Shown here piece by piece: positions 55,216 through 62,870 of a DNA stretch of 64,000 nt (positions within the stretch are counted from its first letter, which is position 1; each line of letters opens with the position of its first letter). The notes under the pieces are model-generated. The model ran no database searches. It saw nothing but the letters and a program-made list of their open reading frames with translations, and was not told where the DNA came from. The stretch comes from Nostoc sp. LEGE 06077 (lineage in GTDB: Bacteria; Cyanobacteriota; Cyanobacteriia; Cyanobacteriales; Nostocaceae), in contig NZ_JADEWI010000035.1 in the NCBI RefSeq assembly GCF_015207705.1, positions 1-64,000 of the forward strand. The letters are read 5' to 3'. The translations under genes and the position numbers were made by a program.

Positions 55216-55538
55216 CTCGGTTTTTTATGCGTTATGCTTTATTTTAGCCGGAGATGATTGATAATTTTACATCCGCCATCTGACTCTTACTCGTATCTTT
55301 AATTTAGGGTAATTATGGGGAGGAAAATTTTAAAATTTTTTGACAAAATCGGGGTTTATTATGGTGAATTTACTGATATACTGAAATTTAGGTTAAATAT
55401 TAATCATAATGGAGTGTTTGTAGCTTTAAAGATTTTGCTTATATCCCATTATAATCAATATTTATTATTTCATGAATGATCGAGATCTTTACAGGTAGCA
55501 AACAAAATTTTACAAAATTAACCCCAGATAAACGCAGA
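55216..55538. other. Intergenic region within the Dnd-type locus
   Basis: A 323-bp very AT-rich spacer between the helicase gene and the 57-aa gene on the same strand. No gene or clear repeat was recognised. Confidence 0.4.
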
Positions 55539-57014
55539 TTAAACATCTAATAATCCATAGCGTTTTTGTAAATCTAACAATTTCATTCTCGCTTCCCCAG
55601 CATTATCAGCTAAATCAGCAAATTCTACAAAGCGCCGCAGTTCTTTTCTTAGTAGGTTTCGCTCAACTTCTATGGTTTCCCTGTCTAAATCTGGTGGCAG
55701 CACAATCATATCGTAAATAGTCGCACGTTCTTTACTAGGATGGGGGCGTAAAACTCTGCCTCGGCGCTGAATAAATTGGCGAGGATTACCGGAACTCGAT
55801 AAAATCACCGCAGTTTTAATTGCGGGAATATCAACGCCCTCATCTAAACAGCGAATGGCGACTAAACCTTGTAATTCTCCACTTTCAAATTGACGGCGTA
55901 AAACTTCTCTTTCCGCTAAAGGCGTTTGGGCGGTATAGGTACTGACTTTATAACCTAAATCTCCTCCCAGAATTTTCACAACTGCTTTGAGTTGTTGCAA
56001 AGATGAACGTCCCGTTTCCAATGAACCATCACTACAATAAAAAAGTGTATGAGTAGTGTTGCGGCGCGTTGTCATTAATTGCCGCAAAGCAGTTAATTTA
56101 TTGGCGGCTGTGCCAATTAATCTCGCTCGTTGCATTAATAAAGGTTTTAAATCTTCATTGTCTTCAAAATTGGGTGAATTTTCAGTTTTGCGTTCTCGAT
56201 ATAGTAACGAACGCCCAATTTTTTTAGTTAATTTTAAATAGGCAATGCTTTCGGTTTCCGTTAACTCTACCAGAATTGGATAATACAAATAATGTACCAA
56301 AGCTCCTTGGGCGATCGCATCCCTTAAAGTAAACTCCGGTTGCAGCACTGGGCCGAAATAATCAAATAAAGATTGGGTACCGCTATCATCAAAATATCTT
56401 TCCGGTGTGGCAGATAAAGCCAATCGCAACCCAACCCGTCGGGGTAAACTTTCCTCTAATTTTGGTGCGCCCAAATTATGGGCTTCATCACCAATAATTA
56501 GAGTTTTTGGCGGTAAGTACTTGAGTTGCGATTGCAAACCTTCACCAATTAATGTCGAATTGGTAGTAATTACAGTGATAAAGCCTTGAGAACCAGAACG
56601 CAAATTGTAAAGTTGAGTAGAAAGTTGACTTTGCCAACTGCGGACATTCTCAAAGGCTAATATCGGTTGTAAATTAAACTTTTCGCATTCTCGCGCCCAT
56701 TGGGTAACAAGATGACGATAGGGACACACCACCAACAGCACTTGTAAGTTAATTTGCTGGTACAATTCACAAGCGATCGCCAGTGCAGTGATAGTCTTAC
56801 CACTACCAGTCGCCATTTTTAACGTACCTCTACCGTTGTTAGCAAACCAATTAGTAACAGCTTGGCGCTGATACTGGCGCAATTGCAGAGATAACGGTAT
56901 CCTCGGACATCCTGGTAGTGCTTGGTGATGGTACTTACCCTTACCTTCCCTAGCAAATGGTATTCTCAGCCGGAAAGAGGGTATTTGCTGCACCGAATTT
57001 TGCGTTAGGTACAT
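55539..57014 (-). CDS. DEAH-box helicase, probable phosphorothioation restriction protein
   Basis: 491 residues of a superfamily 2 helicase. Motifs: Q-like LRQYQRQAVTNWFANNG, I MATGSGKT, II IGDEAH, III LALSATPERYF, IV/V VAIRCLDEGVDIPAI and VI QFIQRRGRVLRPHPSKE. The small C-terminal helical part is EVERNLLRKELRRFVEFADL. Helicases of this type are annotated in cyanobacteria as restriction proteins of DNA phosphorothioation systems, and the DndD-like gene lies downstream on the same strand. The identification as Dnd-associated rests on family memory and position, so it is moderately certain. A DNA-repair helicase (XPB-like) is the alternative; lexA is the upstream neighbour. Confidence 0.78.
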   Translation of the reverse strand: MYLTQNSVQQIPSFRLRIPFAREGKGKYHHQALPGCPRIPLSLQLRQYQRQAVTNWFANNGRGTLKMATGSGKTITALAIACELYQQINLQVLLVVCPYRHLVTQWARECEKFNLQPILAFENVRSWQSQLSTQLYNLRSGSQGFITVITTNSTLIGEGLQSQLKYLPPKTLIIGDEAHNLGAPKLEESLPRRVGLRLALSATPERYFDDSGTQSLFDYFGPVLQPEFTLRDAIAQGALVHYLYYPILVELTETESIAYLKLTKKIGRSLLYRERKTENSPNFEDNEDLKPLLMQRARLIGTAANKLTALRQLMTTRRNTTHTLFYCSDGSLETGRSSLQQLKAVVKILGGDLGYKVSTYTAQTPLAEREVLRRQFESGELQGLVAIRCLDEGVDIPAIKTAVILSSSGNPRQFIQRRGRVLRPHPSKERATIYDMIVLPPDLDRETIEVERNLLRKELRRFVEFADLADNAGEARMKLLDLQKRYGLLDV

Positions 57015-57105
57015 AAAAAATCAAAAACAAAGTTGGTGATGAACCCTAATACAAAGTAAAAAGTTAAAAGTCAAAATTGTTTATTTTGCCTTTTGCCTTT
57101 TAACT

Positions 57106-57711
57106 TCAGTTATATCCACGCCAAACGCCGACAAGAGAACCTTGCACCTGTACCTGCATAGCTGAGACTTCAATCGGGCTATACTTTTGGTTAGCAGGTT
57201 GGAGAGTAACGCGATCGCCATTGCGGTAAAAGCGCTTTAAAGTACTACCATACCCATCAACCCGCGCCGCAACAATCGTGCCATTTTTTAATTGATTTGG
57301 TTCTGCTACTGGTAACAAAAATACCAAATCACCATCAGCAATTAAATCTTCAATCATGCTGTCGCCTGTCACCCGCAACGCATAGGTTTGTGGCGGTAAA
57401 GACAAATTAGAAAAATCGAGATAATCTACAGCTTCAGTAAAAGGTTCAATTAAACCACCAGCGGCAATATTACCTAAAATTGGTACACCTTGCTTAACTG
57501 GATGCAAAACCCGAATTGTGCGGGCTTTACCTTCTGTCCATTCAATGTAGCCTTTATTTCGTAAATGTTCTAACCTACTTTGAATCGGTGCTGGCGACTT
57601 CAAATTCATCCCTTGCATCATTTGGCGAATTGAGGGAGAATGTTGGTGCATTCGGATATATTCTGCCAACCATTCATATAATTCTTGTTGCGCTTCTGTT
57701 AATCGTTCCAT
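57106..57711 (-). CDS. lexA: LexA repressor
   Basis: 201 residues from the ATG at 57711. The N-terminal winged helix (ERLTEAQQELYEWLAEYIRM, PSIRQMMQGMNLKSPAPIQS) binds operators. The C-terminal S24 domain has the autocleavage site A84-G85 in NIAAGGLIEP, catalytic S118 in RVTGDSMIED and K159 in STLKRFYRNG, all intact, so self-cleavage should work. In cyanobacteria LexA controls DNA repair in some strains and carbon or hydrogenase genes in others. The gene is transcribed toward the helicase with a 90-bp gap. Confidence 0.95.
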   Translation of the reverse strand: MERLTEAQQELYEWLAEYIRMHQHSPSIRQMMQGMNLKSPAPIQSRLEHLRNKGYIEWTEGKARTIRVLHPVKQGVPILGNIAAGGLIEPFTEAVDYLDFSNLSLPPQTYALRVTGDSMIEDLIADGDLVFLLPVAEPNQLKNGTIVAARVDGYGSTLKRFYRNGDRVTLQPANQKYSPIEVSAMQVQVQGSLVGVWRGYN

Positions 57712-57855
57712 AATAATTATTGCAAGTAAATACAAATGTCCCTAGAACATTAGTACTACAAAAAATTCCAGATAACAAGGTTAAATAAAAAAATAAAAGG
57801 CGAAAGAAAGAAAAGTTTTGGTTCTTTTGCCTTTTATCTTTTTAATGTTTACTGT

Positions 57856-58776
57856 TCACTCAGCCCCCAAAATACTAGCCAGCAAGGCTTTTTGTGCGTG
57901 GAGACGATTTTCGGCCTGATCCCAAACTTTTGACTGTGAACCTTCAATGACTTCTTCCGTAATTTCTTCACCGCGATGGGCTGGTAAGCAATGTAAAACA
58001 ATTGCATCTCGATCAGCCAAACTCAACAGTTGTTCCGAAATTTGATAAGGTTGAAAAATAGGCATTCGATCATCAGCTTCTTGTTCTTGACCCATACTTG
58101 CCCAAACATCAGTATAAAGTACCGATGCTTCCTTAGCGGCTAATTCTGGGTCATGAGTTAGCAGAACTTCCGTTTTACCAGCCGCGATCGCCCTTGCTTG
58201 TGCGACAATTTTGGCATCCGGCTCAAATCCTTGAGGAGTAGCAACCCTGACATTCATCCCCGTCAAAGCGCAACCCAACATCAAAGAATTCGCCACATTA
58301 TTCCCATCACCCACATAAGTTAAAGTTAAACCCGCCAACTTCCCAAAACATTCTTGAATTGTCAATAAATCAGCCAATATCTGACAAGGGTGTTCCGCAT
58401 CAGTCAACGCATTAATTACCGGAATTTTGGCATAGTTAGCAAAAACTTCTAAATCTTGTTGTGCAAAGGTGCGAATAGCCAAAATATCTAAATATCGATC
58501 TAGCACCCGTGCAGTATCTTGGATCGGTTCGCCGCGACTCACTTGCGTCACATTGGGATTGAGATCAATTACCTGTCCTCCCAATTGATACATCGCCACC
58601 GTGAAACTCACACGCGTACGAGTTGAAGCTTTAGAAAACAACAAACCCAATACCTTATTGCACTGCAACTTTAGCTGTTGAGATTTCAGTTGTCCAGCCA
58701 ATTCCAAAAGTTCTTGAAGTTCCGTTGAACTAAAGTCCGCCAGACTTAATACATCTCGTCCGATTAACACTGCCAT
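57856..58776 (-). CDS. argF: Ornithine carbamoyltransferase
   Basis: 306 residues from the ATG at 58776 (MAVLIGRDVLSLADF); a TTG at 58833 would add 19 residues not seen in the family. It makes citrulline from ornithine and carbamoyl phosphate. Motifs: carbamoyl phosphate site SKASTRTRVSF, HPCQ in DAEHPCQILADLL, the ornithine loop DVWASMGQE and catalytic Cys in HCLPAHRGEE. The gene stands alone between lexA and the tRNA-Thr gene. The 299-bp spacer (58777-59075) up to the tRNA holds nothing else I can support. Confidence 0.96.
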   Translation of the reverse strand: MAVLIGRDVLSLADFSSTELQELLELAGQLKSQQLKLQCNKVLGLLFSKASTRTRVSFTVAMYQLGGQVIDLNPNVTQVSRGEPIQDTARVLDRYLDILAIRTFAQQDLEVFANYAKIPVINALTDAEHPCQILADLLTIQECFGKLAGLTLTYVGDGNNVANSLMLGCALTGMNVRVATPQGFEPDAKIVAQARAIAAGKTEVLLTHDPELAAKEASVLYTDVWASMGQEQEADDRMPIFQPYQISEQLLSLADRDAIVLHCLPAHRGEEITEEVIEGSQSKVWDQAENRLHAQKALLASILGAE

Positions 58777-59075
58777 GTTTTTGATCTGTAAAGAACAATT
58801 ATCTATTGCTGTTTCTTTACCTAGCCGTGTCAAAAAAAATACAGTTTGCCACTGTATTTAATCTTTTTGCGTCCAGCCCAGGATTTTTCGTTAGCTTTTG
58901 CTATGAATATTAATTTATCAACTTTATCGGCAAATCAAATCAAGGATTTTTTGGAGCTAACCAGAGTATTCATCCTCAAAAACTATTTAGTCTGAACCTG
59001 GCAAAAATTTTTAGCTGCGTCCTCTAGACAAATATTTTGCTTACGCTATAATTAGAAATCGGTGAGATTAATGTT

Positions 59076-59147
59076 GCCAGCATAGCACAGTGGTAGTGCA
59101 TCCGACTTGTAATCGGAAGGTCGCAGGTTCAAATCCAGCTGCTGGCT
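59076..59147 (+). tRNA. tRNA-Thr (anticodon UGU), CAST homing target
   Basis: A 72-nt cloverleaf. The acceptor stem pairs gccagca with tgctggc and has a T discriminator. The anticodon arm is tccga-cttgtaa-tcgga with TGT as anticodon, and the T-arm contains ggttcaaatcc. CCA is not encoded. The gene is intact although a transposon end begins only 3 bp after it. Bases 59096-59112 equal the delocalised spacer of the transposon and are preceded by a GTA PAM at 59093-59095. Confidence 0.96.
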
Positions 59148-59150
59148 TTT

Positions 59151-59256
59151 TGTACATTCGCAAATTATTTGTCGCAATTTGCAAATTAATGTCGTTTTGA
59201 CTGGTTTTAGACTCAATATTGATTGACCAGATTTTTCGCAAATTAATGTCGTTTTG
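59151..59256 (+). repeat. CAST left end with TnsB-like binding repeats
   Basis: The terminus TGTACA is followed by three related repeats: tcgcaaattatttgtcg (59158-59174), tgcaaattaatgtcgttttg (59180-59199) and cgcaaattaatgtcgttttg (59237-59256). In ShCAST the equivalent end has similarly spaced caaattaatgtc-type repeats that bind the transposase TnsB. By comparison with ShCAST, whose left end also carries a CRISPR-repeat-like tail, I call this the left end. Confidence 0.88.
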
Positions 59257-59393
59257 TTCCTGGTTGGGTGTTGTCGTATTATTTAGATTTAAGTTTAAGA
59301 CTAAAATTTTACTTTAACAAGTTAATAACTACGTTTGCATAGCCAAATTCTTCCATATTAATCATCAGGGTAAATATGTAGAATATCATAGGC

Positions 59394-59447
59394 TTACAAG
59401 TCGGATGCACCTTTCAACCCTCTCCCCTCTGGAAAAATTTGTGTGAC
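59394..59447 (-). CRISPR. Delocalised homing repeat-spacer
   Basis: On the minus strand a degenerate repeat (59411-59447, its final ggttgaaag intact) is followed by the spacer gtgcatccgacttgtaa (59394-59410). These 17 nt are identical to tRNA-Thr bases 59096-59112; the match ends at base 18. The 5' half of the repeat is eroded while the half that contacts tracrRNA near the spacer is kept. By family knowledge such short-spacer guides direct V-K elements to tRNA genes. Confidence 0.93.
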
Positions 59448-59546
59448 GCAAAGACAAATAAAATAACAATACCTTCTTAACGTATCTATGATTGGGTATC
59501 ATTCTTGAAACGAGCTTATTCCTGTCTTTTCTTATGTAGGAGAATA

Positions 59547-59875
59547 CTTTCAACTTACCCCTAGCCAGGATGGTCGTTGAAACTGAGGTGGGGATTATTC
59601 CCAATCCCATCCCGGCAACTTTCAACCCACCCCTAGCCTGAATGGTTGTTGAAACAAGTGACCTAAACCAAGTAACTCTTAAGGTAAACACTTTCAACCC
59701 ACTCCTAGCCGGAATGGTTGTTGAAACTCCCCTATCACGCTTATCTATGGAATGGTTTTCTGTAACTTTCAACCCACTCCTAGCCGGAATGGTTGTTGAA
59801 ACAACCGTTGAGGCTATTTCGTTGAATTCCATTTTCGCCTTTCAACCCACTCCTAGCCGGAATGGTTGTTGAAAC
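59547..59875 (-). CRISPR. Type V-K CRISPR array, 5 repeats and 4 spacers
   Basis: Repeats of 37 bp lie at 59547-59583, 59619-59655, 59691-59727, 59766-59802 and 59839-59875. Spacers are 35, 35, 38 and 36 bp. The three repeats nearest cas12k are identical; 59619-59655 has a few changes and 59547-59583 more, showing decay at the leader-distal end. On the minus strand the repeat starts GTTTCAACAACCATTCC and ends GGGTTGAAAG, very close to the ShCAST repeat. Transcription is on the minus strand, as for tracrRNA and cas12k. Confidence 0.96.
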
Positions 59876-60069
59876 ACCCCGCCGTCTAGATCCCTTGTAA
59901 ATACAGCTTTCCAGATACAAATTTGGCATATCTCTGAAAAAACCTCCTTTGTCTTACATCAAAAAAGTAAATCAACTGACATACTAGTTTCTGAAGTGAA
60001 GACATGACAAGGGTTTTAAGATTTTGGCAAGTCTCCAGGGTTTTTGACCCCGCTTCGATATGCCAAAAA

Positions 60070-60330
60070 AAATATTTGAGAGGGTTCCCCCGACGAAGGG
60101 GGTGATTCAGTAGCCACCACTGTGGTAATCCACACCGTTATTGATAACGGCTAGGGCCAAATGCCTTACTCCTTATTGCTGGGAGCGCACCTATCCTATC
60201 TTGCGACAGCAGCATCAGAAGCGGGCAGCTACCAGGGTCAGAAAGCATGACGGTCTTCCAACCGCCAAACTAACCCAGATTTTTCACAGTACATTGGCTC
60301 AAAAGAGCATGAACTGCGGCGCTGTTATAA
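60070..60330 (-). ncRNA. tracrRNA of the V-K CAST
   Basis: The minus strand from about 60330 to 60070 follows the ShCAST tracrRNA closely: agcgccgcagttcatgc at the 5' end, then ctttctgaccctggtagctg, gatgctgctgtc, ggataggtgcgctcccagc and tggctactgaatcaccccc, ending in gggggaaccctc. The last part supplies the anti-repeat AACCC that pairs with GGGTT of the crRNA repeat. A TATAAT -10 box lies at 60335-60340 (minus strand). After it, toward the array, a compound hairpin (ttggca to tgccaa, 60024-60066) may end or separate the RNA. Exact ends are estimated. Confidence 0.9.
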
Positions 60331-60369
60331 AAATATTATATTTTCTAGGTTCGGATTAGTGAATTAAAT

Positions 60370-62277
60370 TTAAGCGGCTTGACGTTCTTGGTAAGCAAAG
60401 ACGGCTAAATTTCCCGCTTTTTCTTGTGGACTACCTTTAATTGGCTGTGTACCAATTTCAGTAGAAATTCCGACTTTTGCAGCTTGGGATTTAATACTCT
60501 TAATTAATCGACCGTAACTCCAGCGATGAATACTCATACGATATTCTTTGGCATATTTTTGTTGAGCTTCCTTGTAACCAGGACATTTCTTTTCTGCTCT
60601 GGATTGGATTTCGCTACTGATTTGCTCACGCATATCGCGGAGTTTTGGGATAACTATGCTGTCTGCTTGATAAGTTTTGGCGATCGCAATAATTGCATCT
60701 GCTAATAATCTATCTACCTATTGCCCTAACTCTGATTCACCAAAGGAGTTTAGCGCATTCTGTTTCTGAGCTTTGTGTCGTTCGTGAGATAGGCGTTGCT
60801 GTTGTTGTCGCTGACGATTGAGAAGATTGTAGTTTTCACCAAGTAGTTGTTTTACACTGCGATAAGCTAGAACTTCATTTTTAACAACATCTACCACCGC
60901 TACTGTGACTGGCTTTTTTAGACCAAAACTAACGCCAACTAGGATTGAGGGTTGACCTTGATAATTAGGCTTGCTGGGGCGAGGGAAAGGGTTATTAATT
61001 CGATCTAGCGTTGATTGCTGACGAGTGATAAAAGCTTGTTGTTCATCGTTGAGGTCATCTTTCTGTTTTGTTACAGTTAAAATTTTGGTAATTTTTGTGA
61101 CTTTCTCCTCAATTACTTGTTGAGTTCCTTCAGTAGTCAACAACCGAGTATCTAAAGCACAATAAAGATTCAGTTGATTTACTTTCCAGGCTTCACCTTT
61201 TTCTTCTCTTGGCAACCAAGCAAGTCTTCCTGAACACAGAGTGAACACACTGCTTGAGTGTTGATTTTTACTACTGCGTTTAATTTCTTGATCCTCTAGA
61301 AAGCGTTGGAAGTAGTGCAAATGACGTTTGTCGCAGTAAATCTCAAAGATCAGTTTTCTGAAATCCTTGCCCTTGAACCGAACAAAAAGACGATTTTTAT
61401 CATTCTTTAACCATGTTATATCTTCTTTAGATTCGTAAGCCACAGGAAAGGGAACATCAGCAGTTTTTCTTAAAAGTGCTGCTTGCCAAGCTTTTGTCTC
61501 TTTTTCATTTTGAGCTACATTAGCTGTAGCAATTTCTAAAGTTTCTAACCACTCTTCTCCTGTCAAATCTCTACCTTTAGGTATGCGACTTTGAAGTTGA
61601 TCTTTTAATTGCTCAATCTCTATTTCCTTTTTGCGTCTATTTCTAGTAAATTCTTCTGGGTCTTCATCGAGTTCACTGATTTTACACTTATTTTTGAGCA
61701 GATATGCAAGAGCGCAACGAATAAGAGGGTCTTGTGTTTCTCCGTAAGTGTTTAAGAGAATTTGGAAAAGTGAAGATTTTTTGGACTTTGTAGATTTTTT
61801 AGTCTTTTTGCCCTTTTTCTGGTTGCTATTCTGCTCGGACTGGGGGGTAAATTTGATAAGAATTTCGGTGGCTTTAGTACGAATTACGTTTAAGCTACAT
61901 TGACTTTCTTGTTCGAGTTCTAGATCGCTTTTGAGCATTTTCAGCCAACGCTCTTTCCCTTCTATTTGGTACTTTCTGCGTTTTTGTAAGGCGAACCAGG
62001 ATTTATATACATAATCCACTAAAGCGATCGCACTTGTGTAAAAGCGTCCAGGTTGACCAGCAAAACGCTCTTGAGTTTTGAGGGAGTTAGCAAGTGTTTT
62101 GAGGAATTCGGTAGGTATTTTGCCTTTTTCTACCCAGGTTTCAAATTCTGGGTTTTTTCCTACCTGTGCCAATAATTCATTGATGAGTGGTGTATTTTTT
62201 TCTGCCATCAGTTCCCACAGTTGACGGAGAGTGTCTTCTTCAGCAACCAAGCGACATTGAATTGTAATAACGCTCAT
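60370..62277 (-). pseudogene. cas12k: cas12k interrupted by an in-frame amber codon
   Basis: The frame from the ATG at 62277 encodes 519 residues, then a TAG at 60718-60720, then 115 more in-frame codons to the TAA at 60370-60372. Together the 635 positions match Cas12k (639 aa in ShCAST) end to end: NTPLINELLAQVGKNPEFE, RFAGQPGRFYTSAIALVDYV, QHSSSVFTLCSGRLAWLP, ILVGVSFGLKKPVTVAVVD, LNRQRQQQQRLSHERHKAQK, then after the stop VDRLLADAIIAIAKTYQADS and the HRWSYGRL zinc-independent RuvC end. The stop follows SELGQ, where ShCas12k has a sense codon. Cas12k is naturally nuclease-dead and guides transposition with TnsC/TniQ. The truncated form would lack the last RuvC part, so the guide-binding effector is probably inactive unless the stop is read through or is a sequencing error. 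Confidence 0.9.
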
Positions 62278-62343
62278 GGTGTCCTCAGCTTTGTGGTTTC
62301 GGTAAAACTGACAAGGTTGTTAACTGTTTTTTTTACTTACCAT

Positions 62344-62382
62344 ATTATAGCGCAATGACGTAATAACGCAATGCCGCAAATG
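62344..62382 (-). promoter_or_regulatory. cas12k promoter with candidate operator repeats
   Basis: On the minus strand a -35 TTGCGT (62366-62371) and -10 TATAAT (62344-62349) are 16 bp apart, about 70 bp before the cas12k ATG. The word cgcaatg lies at 62351-62357 and 62367-62373 (16-bp period), with a variant cgcaaatg at 62375-62382. These repeats overlap the -35 and the spacer, where a bound repressor would block polymerase. The adjacent ribbon-helix-helix gene is the likely repressor source. Confidence 0.6.
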
Positions 62383-62440
62383 TTTTTTTGCTGAGAGGCT
62401 GTGCAAAAATGAAAGCCGCAAGCTTTGGCTTCAAATTAGG

Positions 62441-62602
62441 ATGGCAGAAGAAACTAGAGAAGTTCGGGGGAGACTCCCTAAAGACTTAAAAATCGCGTTT
62501 GAAATCGCCTGTGCGCGTCTGGAATTGACTCAGACTGCGGCTTTAGAGGAGGCGATTAGAGATTGGTTGCAAAAAAAAGATTCCCCTGCTGATGGAAAGT
62601 AG
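62441..62602 (+). CDS. Ribbon-helix-helix (Arc-type) regulator of the CAST
   Basis: 53 residues: MAEETREVRGRLPKDLKIAF, EIACARLELTQTAALEEAIR, DWLQKKDSPADGK. The REVRGRLP strand followed by two helices is the Arc/MetJ ribbon-helix-helix fold, which binds DNA as a dimer through the strand. It is divergent from cas12k (164 bp apart) with candidate direct-repeat operators in between. In V-K elements a small regulator next to cas12k is usual: MerR-type CvkR is the studied one, and Arc-like proteins replace it in some. It should repress cas12k. A short inverted repeat (about 62583-62609) overlaps its end as a possible terminator. Confidence 0.82.
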   Translation: MAEETREVRGRLPKDLKIAFEIACARLELTQTAALEEAIRDWLQKKDSPADGK

Positions 62603-62870
62603 TAGGGGAGTTAAGGGGGTATGCTTAAAACTGCTGGAATACTTGTAAAATATGAAGTCTGGCAGTAATTGACCTTTGTTTTCTCAGTCTTTGTAAAAAA
62701 TGTGGGTTAAACCTACATCAATTGGGAAATTCAATCTAGACTTGGGAATCTTAAATTAAGAGTAACTATGTACGGTCGATTTAGCACTAACCAATCGCAC
62801 GCTCATTTCACCTTGTAGATACAAAATCTTCGCCAAGCCATAAATATTAAAAATTCCACAGTAAAGCTAA
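62603..62870. other. Spacer between CAST regulator and cargo
   Basis: A 268-bp AT-rich spacer. Nothing recognised apart from the possible terminator at its start. It probably holds the promoter of the hsdM cargo gene. Confidence 0.4.

Noticed and set aside
55058-55261. 67-codon plus-strand frame next to dndD
   Set aside because: The opposite strand holds a frame with a dndD-overlapping stop that fits gene structure better.
59386-59872. Two long reading frames across the CRISPR array (repeated STTIPARSGLKV peptide and its antisense)
   Set aside because: They only read through 37-bp repeats and spacers. The regular repeats and neighbouring tracrRNA and cas12k show it is an array.
60141-60359. 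72-codon frame on the plus strand over the tracrRNA
   Set aside because: It is antisense to a well-recognised tracrRNA and has no family resemblance.
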